The position numbers were made by a program, and so were the translations under genes. A stretch of DNA of 64,000 nucleotides from Paenimyroides ummariense (GTDB taxonomy: Bacteria > Bacteroidota > Bacteroidia > Flavobacteriales > Flavobacteriaceae), in NCBI RefSeq assembly GCF_900115115.1, contig NZ_FOVI01000008.1, forward strand, positions 1 through 64,000, given 5' to 3'. The notes beneath the pieces are model-generated. The model ran no database searches. It was not told where the DNA came from and saw only the letters and a program-made list of their open reading frames with translations. How positions within the stretch are numbered: position 1 is the stretch's first letter; the number at the start of each line of letters is the position of its first letter. This document shows positions 16,601 to 24,749 of the stretch, piece after piece.

Positions 16601-17676
16601 TGTTTTCGTACTTTCTAAATAAATTAGGCTATTCGTTTTTTACGCTTTTTGGCGTAGTAACTGTTGTGTTTATTTTGTTCAACATTTTGCCGGGCGATCC
16701 TGCCAGAATGATGTTAGATCAAAACGAAAACTCGGAACAATTGGCATTAATCAAAAAGAAGTATGGTTTTGACCAGCCTGTTTTAAACCAGTATTTTTAT
16801 TATCTGAACGATTTATCGCCGCTATCGTTCCATAAAACTCAAAACGATCATTATACGTTTTATACCGAAGAAAAATATGGCGGAAACGTTTTATTCAGCA
16901 CAAAAAAGTACGATGTCGTTTTAAAAACACCTTATCTGCGCGAAAGTTTTCAGAAAAACGGCAAAAAAGTAACCGATATTATTTTACACACCCTGCCAAG
17001 TACCGTGGTTTTAGCCGTACTTTCTATAGTAATTGCATTGCTTATTGGTGTAGTGTTGGGTGTTTTATCGGCTTTGAACGCGAACAGTTTGTTTGACCGA
17101 TTAATTGCCTTGATTAGTACGTTGGGTATGAGTGTTCCATCGTTTTTCAGTGCCATTTTATTCGCATGGATTTTTGGCTACGTGCTGCACAATTATACCG
17201 GTTTAAACATGACCGGCAGTTTGTACGAAGTAGATGATTTTGGCGAAGGAACGCATTTAGCATTGAAAAACGCGATACTACCCGCAGTAGTTTTAGGCAT
17301 TCGTCCGTTGGGTGTTGTGATACAGTTAATGCGAAATTCGCTTTTAGAAGTTTTGAACCAAGAATACATTCGTACGGCAAGAGCCAAAGGATTATCAACC
17401 TATAAAATCACAACCAAACACGCCTTAAAAAACGCAATGAATCCGGTGGTAACAGCAATGTCGGGTTGGTTTGCATCTATGTTAGCTGGAGCGGTTTTTG
17501 TGGAATATATTTTCGGATGGAATGGTTTAGGGAAAGAAATAGTTGATGCGCTGAACAATTTAGATCTTCCTGTAATCATGGGATCGGTGATTGTTGTCGC
17601 CACCACATTTGTAGTAATTACCATTTTAGTAGATTTAATCTACGCTTATTTAGACCCAAGAATTAAATTAAAATAG
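16600..17676 (+). CDS. ABC transporter permease, DppB/OppB type
   Basis: The protein has the N-terminal helix and NILPGDPARMMLDQ sequence of DppB-like permeases. A large periplasmic insert (about residues 60-125) follows, then the permease core with five more helices and the EAA loop (EYIRTARAKGLSTYKITTKHALKNAM). It starts at GTG, which overlaps the upstream TAG by one base. No ATPase, second permease or binding protein is encoded nearby, so it is an orphan subunit here. Its partners probably lie elsewhere. Confidence 0.9.
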   Translation: MFSYFLNKLGYSFFTLFGVVTVVFILFNILPGDPARMMLDQNENSEQLALIKKKYGFDQPVLNQYFYYLNDLSPLSFHKTQNDHYTFYTEEKYGGNVLFSTKKYDVVLKTPYLRESFQKNGKKVTDIILHTLPSTVVLAVLSIVIALLIGVVLGVLSALNANSLFDRLIALISTLGMSVPSFFSAILFAWIFGYVLHNYTGLNMTGSLYEVDDFGEGTHLALKNAILPAVVLGIRPLGVVIQLMRNSLLEVLNQEYIRTARAKGLSTYKITTKHALKNAMNPVVTAMSGWFASMLAGAVFVEYIFGWNGLGKEIVDALNNLDLPVIMGSVIVVATTFVVITILVDLIYAYLDPRIKLK

Positions 17677-17677
17677 T

Positions 17678-18259
17678 ATGAAAAAGATTTTTATAACCCT
17701 TTTAGCTTTAGGGTTTATTGCAATAAGTTGCGATACTAAAAAAGTTGACAAAGAAATTGCAACCGAAATTGATAATCTTAAAGATTCGTTATCTATTAAA
17801 AGTGATACCGTTTCTCTTGATGATACTAAATTTCAATCAATAACTTTAAACAAAGAATTTGATGATGTTTCAGGAAACAAAATTTCGTTTCAAAACATTT
17901 TAGAGAAACACAAAGGATCACCAATCGTTATTGATGTTTGGGCATCATGGTGTCCTGATTGTATCAAAGGATTTCCTGAATTAAAGAATCTTCAGCAAAA
18001 ATATCCAAACGCGTCTTACGTATTTATATCCTTAGATAAAACAAAAGACAAATGGACTGAAGCGATTAAAAAATACGATTTAAAAGGCGATCATTACTAT
18101 CTGAACGAAAAAATGAAAGACGAATTCGGTCAGTCAATTCAATTAGATTGGATTCCGCGTTATATTTTGGTCGATGCCCAAGGAAACATCGCCCTTAGAA
18201 AAGCAATTGTTGCAAACGATACCCTTTTAATTAAAACATTAGATAAATTACAACCTTAA
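17678..18259 (+). CDS. TlpA-like thioredoxin lipoprotein
   Basis: A lipoprotein signal peptide (LALGFIAISC, cysteine at residue 18) anchors a thioredoxin/TlpA domain. The active site is VWASWCPDCIKGFPEL, and the cis-proline loop is WIPRYILVD. It would reduce periplasmic disulfides. It lies one base after the permease stop and 1 nt before tpiA, and with the DoxX-thioredoxin fusion makes a likely redox relay. Confidence 0.9.
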   Translation: MKKIFITLLALGFIAISCDTKKVDKEIATEIDNLKDSLSIKSDTVSLDDTKFQSITLNKEFDDVSGNKISFQNILEKHKGSPIVIDVWASWCPDCIKGFPELKNLQQKYPNASYVFISLDKTKDKWTEAIKKYDLKGDHYYLNEKMKDEFGQSIQLDWIPRYILVDAQGNIALRKAIVANDTLLIKTLDKLQP

Positions 18260-18260
18260 T

Positions 18261-19010
18261 ATGAGACATAAAGTTATTGCAGGAAACTGGAAAATGCATA
18301 AAAATGCCGCAGAAACAACAACTTTTTTAAACGATTTAGTAAACAATATGCCAACCGGTAAAGAGGTCGAAGTTATGGTTGCACCCGCTTTTACCAACTT
18401 AATGCTGGCAACGCAAATTTTAGAAGACACCAATATTACGGTAGCTGCACAAAATATGCACCAGGCAGAAGGCGGTGCTTTTACAGGCGAAATTTCTGCC
18501 GATATGCTAAAAAGTGTGGGTGTTGAAACCGTTATTTTGGGTCATAGCGAACGCAGACAGTATTTTAAGGAAACTCCGGCACTTTTAGCAAATAAAGTTG
18601 ATACGGCTTTACGCCATAAAATGCGCGTGATTTTTTGTGTAGGTGAAGAATTAAAAGACCGTAAAAGCAAACAGTTTCAAAACGTGGTGTTTTATCAGTT
18701 AAAAGATTCATTGTTTCATTTACCAAAAGAAGCTTGGGAAAACATTATTATTGCCTACGAACCTGTTTGGGCAATTGGTACAGGCGAAACTGCTACGCCG
18801 GAACAAGCACAAGAAATGCACCAGTTTATCCGCGAACAAATTGCACACCATTACGGCAGTTTGGCAAACAATGTTACCATTTTATACGGTGGCAGCGTAA
18901 AACCAGACAATGCACAAACCATTTTCTCACAACCCGATGTTGACGGTGGTTTAATTGGCGGTGCTGCTTTAAACACAACAGATTTTACTGCGATTATTAA
19001 CGCGATATAA
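18261..19010 (+). CDS. tpiA: Triose-phosphate isomerase
   Basis: TpiA interconverts dihydroxyacetone phosphate and glyceraldehyde 3-phosphate. Catalytic landmarks are intact: AGNWKMHK (Lys), ILGHSERR (His), AYEPVWAIGTG (Glu and loop 6), and ILYGGSVKPDNA for phosphate binding. The length of 249 aa is standard. It is the last gene of the redox/permease operon. A four-unit palindromic array begins right at its 3' end. Confidence 0.98.
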   Translation: MRHKVIAGNWKMHKNAAETTTFLNDLVNNMPTGKEVEVMVAPAFTNLMLATQILEDTNITVAAQNMHQAEGGAFTGEISADMLKSVGVETVILGHSERRQYFKETPALLANKVDTALRHKMRVIFCVGEELKDRKSKQFQNVVFYQLKDSLFHLPKEAWENIIIAYEPVWAIGTGETATPEQAQEMHQFIREQIAHHYGSLANNVTILYGGSVKPDNAQTIFSQPDVDGGLIGGAALNTTDFTAIINAI

Positions 19011-19093
19011 AAACGAAGCTTCTCGTTGGGTAACAAGAAGCTTCTAATTTATAAACAAGAAGCTTGGTTTCTACGAACGAGAAGCTTCTAATT
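19010..19093. repeat. Four-unit array of an 18-bp AAGCTT-centred palindrome, 22-bp phase
   Basis: AAGCTT occurs at 19016, 19038, 19060 and 19082, exactly 22 bp apart. Around each, sequence tends to AACGAGAAGCTTCTCGTT, a perfect 18-bp palindrome, with 4 nt between units (GGGT, TATA, TACG). The copies are imperfect. The same four-unit, 22-bp design recurs at 47130-47213. Confidence 0.85.
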
Positions 19094-19099
19094 AAAGCA

Positions 19100-19130
19100 G
19101 ACCTCACAGGTTTTGAAAACCTGTGAGGTC
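19100..19130. repeat. GACCTCACAGG palindrome, possible bidirectional terminator
   Basis: GACCTCACAGGTTTT (19100-19114) and its exact reverse complement (19116-19130) are separated by a single G. Hairpins of this GACCT(C/G)ACAGG type recur between genes in Bacteroidota. Only TT follows, so termination is possible but not strong. Confidence 0.7.
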
Positions 19131-19167
19131 TTAAATTCAAACAAAACGGCTAAAATAAATATCTACA

Positions 19168-19611
19168 ATGAAAAAATTCTTATACATCATTACTTTAGCA
19201 TTTCCTTTGTTAGCAAATGCCCAAGATTTTTTAGTTGGTCCGTCGGTGGCTTACCAGTCGCAGGCAGGTAACATGCTAAAGGTAGGTGGTTATTATTTAC
19301 AGCCGTTGGCAGGAAACGCTGTTGGAATTAAATTAGAAGCGAATGCTAATTTGGCATATTTTAGAGATCAGTTTTTGGTGATTCCCGAAGGAAGTTTTAC
19401 GTTTTACCCTACGTTTAATAATTTAATAGTTCCGTTTGTAGAAGGAGAACTAACTCCATACACTGCCACACCTAAAGTGGGTTTATCTGTTGCAAGTATT
19501 GTTGAATTTGGTTTTGGATACGGTTTTGATATTAAAACAAAACAAGATTTAAAACCTATTGAAGGCTTTACTTTTTCGTTAGGATTTAATATTCCGCTGA
19601 ATGCTTTTTAA
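19168..19611 (+). CDS. Small outer-membrane or secreted beta-sheet protein
   Basis: A signal peptide (LYIITLAFPLLANA) leads a 128-residue mature protein of alternating polar and aromatic strands (VGPSVAYQSQ, GIKLEANANLAYF, GFGYGFDI, FTFSLGFNIPLNAF). It ends in phenylalanine, as outer-membrane beta-barrels do. The function is unknown. It is separated from tpiA by the palindromic repeats and probably has its own promoter. Confidence 0.75.
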   Translation: MKKFLYIITLAFPLLANAQDFLVGPSVAYQSQAGNMLKVGGYYLQPLAGNAVGIKLEANANLAYFRDQFLVIPEGSFTFYPTFNNLIVPFVEGELTPYTATPKVGLSVASIVEFGFGYGFDIKTKQDLKPIEGFTFSLGFNIPLNAF

Positions 19612-19637
19612 CTTCTCGACTCCGCTCGAAGTGACGG
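19612..19637. repeat. CTTCTCGACTCCGCTCGAAG-type intergenic repeat
   Basis: The stretch CTTCTCGACTCCGCTCGAAG followed by TGACGG starts directly after the stop of the upstream gene. It is related to the element at 28112-28144 (TTCTCGACA, AGCTCGAAC, TGACG). Repeats with this core are widespread in flavobacterial genomes, from general knowledge. Confidence 0.6.
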
Positions 19638-19661
19638 TTTTAATATTTGGGCTTGATTCTA

Positions 19662-20477
19662 TTAATAATCAAACGGAAATCGACGTTCTTTATTCAGTTT
19701 TTTATCGCTTTCAATAACTTCGGTAGGAATTACTTTTAAAAACGACGGATGTTGTTCAATTGCATACTCAATTTTTTCTACAATCTGTTCAATGGTTTCG
19801 TTTTCATAGTCAATCTGCAAAGGTTCCTTAATAGTAAAAGTCTGTAAAATACCTTTCTTTTTTAGCCACAACCCCTTTTTATCAAACGAACGTCGAAATC
19901 CATCAATAACAATAGGCACCACAATAGGTTTGTGTTCTTTAATGATATGAGCCGTTCCTTTACGCACCGGTTTAAACGATTTGGTGGTTCCTTGCGGAAA
20001 CGTAATTACCCAGCCGTCTTGTAAAGCTTTTTTAATATTTTCGGTATCGTTGGGGTTTACCGCTTTTTTTTCTTCCACATCTTTCCCTTTCGCACGCCAA
20101 GTTCTTTCAACAGTTATTGCTCCGGTATAACCCATAATTCTTGGTAAAATACCCGATTCCATTGTTTCTCTCGCACTAACGTAATACAAGTTTAACTTAG
20201 GATTCCATATATAAAATACGTTCTTAATATTATCAACCCTACCCTTTAAACTGGCATTAAAAACATGGAACATTGCCACTACATCGGCAAAATAGGTTTG
20301 GTGGTTCGATATAAAAAGGACGTTTGTCTCGGGAAGATTTTTTATGATTTCAGATCCATCAATTACCAGCTGGTTAAAGCCACGGTAGCGCTTATGCGTA
20401 AGAACACCAAAGATTCTGATTAACCACTTTTTGATAAATATTATATGTCCGAACGGATCTTTTTTAAACAAGCTCAT
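19662..20477 (-). CDS. Lysophospholipid acyltransferase family (PlsC-like)
   Basis: The acyltransferase fold is recognised by ISNHQTYFADVVAMFHVF, by GAITVERTW and by VITFPQGTTKSFKPVRKGTAHI. In the usual family the first motif is HX4D and the third FPEGTR; here they are HX5D and FPQGTT. This variant is known in Bacteroidota, possibly linked to other acyl acceptors. At 271 aa it is a normal size. It stands alone on the minus strand. Confidence 0.85.
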   Translation of the reverse strand: MSLFKKDPFGHIIFIKKWLIRIFGVLTHKRYRGFNQLVIDGSEIIKNLPETNVLFISNHQTYFADVVAMFHVFNASLKGRVDNIKNVFYIWNPKLNLYYVSARETMESGILPRIMGYTGAITVERTWRAKGKDVEEKKAVNPNDTENIKKALQDGWVITFPQGTTKSFKPVRKGTAHIIKEHKPIVVPIVIDGFRRSFDKKGLWLKKKGILQTFTIKEPLQIDYENETIEQIVEKIEYAIEQHPSFLKVIPTEVIESDKKLNKERRFPFDY

Positions 20478-20557
20478 ATTTTCGTTTGAAAGAACAAAGA
20501 TACATTTTAAACATTATAGATTTTTGGTTTTTAACAAACACGAAAATGAATAAATCA

Positions 20558-21196
20558 TTAAGAACATAGCTTTTTAATAATAACTTCAATCTCTTTCGCC
20601 TTATTAACTGTCATAAAATGTCCACCGTTTTTAATTTTGTAATCAACTTTTAGGTATTTCGCAGGAAGAATACGATCGTTTGTACCATGAATGTGAATCC
20701 AGTTCTGTGGTACAGATAAATTGTTCCAGTTAACAATTTGATTAATTGCCCATTTTAAAAATGTAGTATCAGTGTCTTTTATAATATTTTTCAATAACAA
20801 CTTTTCTGTTGAAGTGGTTGCTCCGAAAAGCCAATTTGTAATAAAATTTGTTGTTTTTAGAAGTGAAGATGGAACTATTCTATTCAATTTTAATTTCCCG
20901 GCTATCAGAAACCATTTAGGCAATTCGTTTTTATTTTTTGCAGATGCAATTAAGATAACCTTTTTAACCGGAATGATTTTAGAAACTTCAACAGCTAACA
21001 TGCCACCAAAAGACAATCCTATTAAAATACTGTCTTTTTCAAAATCTTTAGAAATTCTAAATGCATACCTTTCAAATGTTTCGTTTTTAAAAGGATCGAT
21101 CCAATCAACAAAAGAAATGTTCAAACCTGAAAAATCAATATTATCAAACACTCGTTCATCAACCCCTAACCCGCTAAAAATGTAGATTTTGTTCAT
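20558..21196 (-). CDS. Alpha/beta hydrolase
   Basis: A small alpha/beta-hydrolase of 212 aa from the ATG at 21196 (MNKIYIFSGLGVDERVF). The nucleophile elbow is GLSFGG, the acid is probably Asp in HGTNDRILP, and the catalytic His lies in NGGHFMTV. Substrates are unknown. It lies 10 nt after the Nudix gene, so the two are probably one transcript. Confidence 0.85.
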   Translation of the reverse strand: MNKIYIFSGLGVDERVFDNIDFSGLNISFVDWIDPFKNETFERYAFRISKDFEKDSILIGLSFGGMLAVEVSKIIPVKKVILIASAKNKNELPKWFLIAGKLKLNRIVPSSLLKTTNFITNWLFGATTSTEKLLLKNIIKDTDTTFLKWAINQIVNWNNLSVPQNWIHIHGTNDRILPAKYLKVDYKIKNGGHFMTVNKAKEIEVIIKKLCS

Positions 21197-21206
21197 CAAC
21201 CAAAAA

Positions 21207-21845
21207 TTAAAAAACAGCTCTAAAAGTTTCTTTAATTTCACTCAAAATCATGGCAGTTGCACCCCAAACAATATGGTCGTTAATTACAAAAGCCGGCACT
21301 TCGATATCGGTTGCGTACGATGTAGTCATTCGCACGTTTTGTACCAACGAATCGTTCAGCAGATCTTCCACGGGAAGTTCTATAATTCCGCTTACCTCAT
21401 CGGGTTGCATCACAAAATTTTGGGGCTGTTGCGCTATTCCCATAAAGGCAGAAACCATAAAATTGCTTGGCGGAATGTATAAATCGCTCCATTGCTTCAC
21501 AATTTCAATTTCTGTCGGACTGATACCTACTTCTTCATTTGCTTCACGCAAAGCGGTTTCTTGCAAATTTAAATCTTCTAATTCTTTCTTGCCGCCCGGA
21601 AAAGCAATTTGCGAAGAATGCACGCCCGGATAAGACGACCGAACGATTAATAGCAGATGCGCCAAACCGTTTTTAGGATAGAACAAACTTAAAACTGCCG
21701 ATGCTTTAGGATTTTTTGCAGAATAATCGTAATTTTGAAGGTATTGAACACGCTCTAACGGAGCCATTTTTAAATGGGCATCCAAGGCAAATAACGGTTG
21801 TTTTGCCACAACGCTTATTTTATCTAAAAACTGTTCAAATTGCAT
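21207..21845 (-). CDS. Nudix hydrolase, CoA pyrophosphatase type
   Basis: The Nudix box is complete (GGKKELEDLNLQETALREAN, then EEVGI), and the preceding SSYPGVHSSQIAFPGGK matches the coenzyme A diphosphatase (NudL-like) signature. The protein is 212 aa. It would cleave CoA or its derivatives to 4'-phosphopantetheine and 3',5'-ADP. It is divergent from the DUF4268 gene, with 30 nt between them. Confidence 0.9.
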   Translation of the reverse strand: MQFEQFLDKISVVAKQPLFALDAHLKMAPLERVQYLQNYDYSAKNPKASAVLSLFYPKNGLAHLLLIVRSSYPGVHSSQIAFPGGKKELEDLNLQETALREANEEVGISPTEIEIVKQWSDLYIPPSNFMVSAFMGIAQQPQNFVMQPDEVSGIIELPVEDLLNDSLVQNVRMTTSYATDIEVPAFVINDHIVWGATAMILSEIKETFRAVF

Positions 21846-21875
21846 AGTTCACAAAAATATTTTTAAATATACTCA

Positions 21876-22322
21876 ATGTTTAGTAAACAAGAAGCCCTAC
21901 AAATAAAAAAAGATTTCTGGACCGGTTTTGCCGAGGCTTATCCGCGTAAATGGCTGTTGCATAACACCAAGATCAAAGACGTTACTTTTAAATTTTTTGT
22001 GGACAACAAAACAGCACAGGTTGCTTTAGAAATTGAACCGAAAGACGATGAAAAACGTATCATTTATTTTGAAAAAGTAGAATCGTTAAAGGCTATTTTG
22101 TTGGAAGAATTTTTGCCTGATGCGGTTTTAGAACGGAATTATTACCTGCCAAACGGAAAATTAATCAGTAGAATTTGGGTTGATATCGATAAAAGCGTAA
22201 GTGTGAACAATAAAAACACATGGCAGGAAATTTATGATTTTTTCGCAGAGAAAATGACTAATTTTGAGCTGTTTTTCTACGAATACGAAGATTATATTAA
22301 AGATTTGGAAATTAACACCTAA
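21876..22322 (+). CDS. DUF4268 domain protein
   Basis: The whole 148-aa protein is a DUF4268 domain: QIKKDFWTGFAEAY near the N-terminus, KDVTFKFFVDNKTAQVALEI, and the closing WQEIYDFFAEKMTNFELFF. The domain also occurs in larger restriction-like or DNA-associated proteins, but free forms like this are common in Bacteroidota and of unknown role. Confidence 0.88.
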   Translation: MFSKQEALQIKKDFWTGFAEAYPRKWLLHNTKIKDVTFKFFVDNKTAQVALEIEPKDDEKRIIYFEKVESLKAILLEEFLPDAVLERNYYLPNGKLISRIWVDIDKSVSVNNKNTWQEIYDFFAEKMTNFELFFYEYEDYIKDLEINT

Positions 22323-22375
22323 CAAATCTACACATATAAAAACTTTTAGTACTTTAATGTTTTTAAAATTAAGCC

Positions 22376-24217
22376 TTGAAAAGATATTATCAGTTTTTAG
22401 TGTTGTTTGCATTTTTATGTTGTTGCAGTGGTTTTTCGCAAACGAAAGACAGCATTGTAACTACACAGCAGCAAATGCAAAAACTGGAAGAACTTTCTAA
22501 AAAAGGAAAATTTACAAGGCAACTGCACAAACTGCTTGTCCGCAAAAAGACAACAAATGTAAATACCAACGTACAGGCGGTAAAGCAAGCAGATATTGAC
22601 TACGATTTTGAAAAGTTTCAAGGGAAGATTATTCGCAACATCAATATTGAAACCTACGATCCTTTTGGATTTTCTATTCAGGATTCTACCCGTGTGCCTA
22701 CCAAACAAATAGAAAAATTAGGAAACAGGCTGCATTTAAAAACCAAACAATTTACCGTGCGTAGTTTACTGCTATTTAAACGTAACCAACCTTTAGATTC
22801 CATTAAATTGAAAGAATCTGAACGTTTATTGCGTACCCAGCGGTATATTCGTAGGGTTTCGGTAAAACCTATCAATCTTTCAGAAAACAATGACTCTGTT
22901 GATATTGAAATTAAAGTATTAGATTCTTGGAGCTGGTATCCCACCGGATCATTATCAACATCAAGCGCTCGATTAAACCTAACAACCCGTAATTTTGGCG
23001 GATTGGGTCATTATTTCAACAACCAATACCGTACCCGTTTTAAAGAAGGCAGACATGCGTACAGAACGCAATATCAGGTAAATAATATCGGGCAAACGTT
23101 TATTGATGCCGGAGTTTTTTACAATTTAGATCTGGCAGAAAATTACACAAAGCAAATTTATGCCAACCGTAGGTTTTTTACGCCCATGACGCGGTTAGCC
23201 GGTGGTTTTACGCTGTTGCAAAATTCGTACAGAGATTCGGTACCTAATTTAGAAGGTTTACGCAGACTTCAAAGTTTTAAATCGAATGATCTGGATCTTT
23301 GGTTGGGGCATTCCATGCCGCTTTATTACCGCTACAACAACCTGCACAAAGTGCAAACTAACTTGGTAACATCGCTGCGTTATTTTTCTCGAAATTACAC
23401 CGAACATCCCATTGGCGAATACGATCCGTATAATTATTACACCAATCAAAAACTTTATTTGGCGACTGTTGGTTTGGCGTCGTTAAATTATGTACAAGAC
23501 CGTTATATTTTTTATTATGATGTGATTGAAGATATCGCCGTTGGTAAAACATTTATGGTTACTGCAGGTATTCAGCAAAAAAACAACATAAACCGACCGT
23601 ATATCGGCGCAAAATTTTCATTGGGAAAATATACCAATTCAGGTTATTTTGGGGGCGATATTCAATGGGGAACATTTATGAACGGAAACCATTTTGAAGA
23701 AGGTGTTTTAAGGATCGAAGGTTTGTATTTTTCTAAATTGTATCATTGGGGAAAATGGCGTTTCAGACATTTTTTTAATCCGGAAATTGTGGTTGGATTA
23801 AACCGTTGGGATTATGCAATGGATAAAATCACCTTAAATGGTGCTTACGGTATTGATGGGTTTGACAGTTACGAATTGCGTGGAACTAAAAAAGTTTTAC
23901 TGAATTTACAACTGCAATCGTACGCACCATACGAAGTTTTAGGCTTTCGTTTTAGTCCGTTTTTTAGTACTTCGATAGGATTTATGGGCGATAACCACAA
24001 CCGTTTTGTAACTAAAGACATGTACAGTAAAATTGGTTTGGGTGTAGTAATTAGTAACGATTATTTGGTGTTTAACAATTTTCAGTTATCGCTTGCTTTT
24101 TATCCAAGTATTCCGGGTAATGGGCATAATATTTTTAAAACAAACAATTTGCGTAATACTAACTTCGATTTACAACAATTTAACTACGGTAAACCGGAAT
24201 TGGTTCCTTATAATTAA
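22376..24217 (+). CDS. Outer-membrane protein with POTRA-like region and beta-barrel (Omp85-like)
   Basis: A signal peptide (residues 1-21, ending SGFSQ) starts at a TTG, as there is no ATG in the first part of the frame. Residues 80-190 form a POTRA-like unit (IIRNINIETYDPFGF to VDIEIKVLDSWSW), and the remaining 400 residues are beta-barrel sequence with many aromatic strands. The protein probably belongs to the BamA/TamA superfamily. The substrate is unknown. The gene follows the DUF4268 gene on the same strand. Confidence 0.75.
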   Translation: MKRYYQFLVLFAFLCCCSGFSQTKDSIVTTQQQMQKLEELSKKGKFTRQLHKLLVRKKTTNVNTNVQAVKQADIDYDFEKFQGKIIRNINIETYDPFGFSIQDSTRVPTKQIEKLGNRLHLKTKQFTVRSLLLFKRNQPLDSIKLKESERLLRTQRYIRRVSVKPINLSENNDSVDIEIKVLDSWSWYPTGSLSTSSARLNLTTRNFGGLGHYFNNQYRTRFKEGRHAYRTQYQVNNIGQTFIDAGVFYNLDLAENYTKQIYANRRFFTPMTRLAGGFTLLQNSYRDSVPNLEGLRRLQSFKSNDLDLWLGHSMPLYYRYNNLHKVQTNLVTSLRYFSRNYTEHPIGEYDPYNYYTNQKLYLATVGLASLNYVQDRYIFYYDVIEDIAVGKTFMVTAGIQQKNNINRPYIGAKFSLGKYTNSGYFGGDIQWGTFMNGNHFEEGVLRIEGLYFSKLYHWGKWRFRHFFNPEIVVGLNRWDYAMDKITLNGAYGIDGFDSYELRGTKKVLLNLQLQSYAPYEVLGFRFSPFFSTSIGFMGDNHNRFVTKDMYSKIGLGVVISNDYLVFNNFQLSLAFYPSIPGNGHNIFKTNNLRNTNFDLQQFNYGKPELVPYN

Positions 24218-24223
24218 TGTAGT

Positions 24224-24703
24224 ATGAAATTTATCATTGAAACCGAACGATTGTTTTTAAGGGAATTTATTTTAGATGATGCTGAAAAGTTCTATCAACT
24301 GAATTTAAATCCGAATGTAATTAGATATACCGGAAATGCTGCCTTTAAAAGTATTAATGAAGCAAAATCGTTTTTAGAAAACTACAATGATTATAAAGCA
24401 AATGGTTACGGACGATGGGCTGCGATTAATAAAAATAATAACGAATTTTTAGGTTGGTGCGGTTTGAAATACGGTGAATTAGAAAATGAAACCGACATAG
24501 GTTTCAGATTTTTTGAAGAAGAATGGAACAAAGGTTACGCAACCGAAAGCGCAGTTGCATGTTTAGAATATGGTTTTGAAGTTTTAAAATTAAACCGAAT
24601 AATTGGGCGAGCTATGGAAGAAAACAAAGCATCGATAAAAGTTTTAGAAAAAATTGGATTACAATTTGAAAAAAAAGCTTACTTGATAATAAACAAGCCG
24701 TAA
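24224..24703 (+). CDS. GNAT N-acetyltransferase (RimJ-like), C-terminus probably frameshifted
   Basis: The domain is a GNAT of the RimJ/RimL type: IETERLFLREFILDDAEKFY, GWCGLKYGELENETDIGFRF, and the acetyl-CoA binding stretch WNKGYATESAVACLEYGFE. It ends early, in AYLIINKP. Shifting frame near 24682 gives LDNKQAVIYKIEK and a stop at 24721-24723, which is the usual family C-terminus. A one-base deletion (after TTG, or in the run of eight A) is therefore likely. The loss is about 10 residues and may not abolish activity. Confidence 0.8.
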   Translation: MKFIIETERLFLREFILDDAEKFYQLNLNPNVIRYTGNAAFKSINEAKSFLENYNDYKANGYGRWAAINKNNNEFLGWCGLKYGELENETDIGFRFFEEEWNKGYATESAVACLEYGFEVLKLNRIIGRAMEENKASIKVLEKIGLQFEKKAYLIINKP

Positions 24704-24721
24704 TTTATAAAATAGAAAAAT

Positions 24722-24747
24722 AAAAGCAGCGATAATTCGCTGCTTTT
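24722..24747. terminator. Bidirectional terminator between the GNAT and GlmU-like genes
   Basis: A perfect 10-bp stem (AAAAGCAGCG with CGCTGCTTTT) and a 6-nt loop lie between two convergent genes. T-rich flanks on the right serve the plus strand, and the A-run in the stem gives a T tail on the minus strand. Confidence 0.85.
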
Positions 24748-24749
24748 AT

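Noticed and set aside
19010..19093. CRISPR array
   Set aside because: Repeats of 18 bp with 4-nt gaps do not fit the repeat-spacer sizes of CRISPR, and no cas genes are present.
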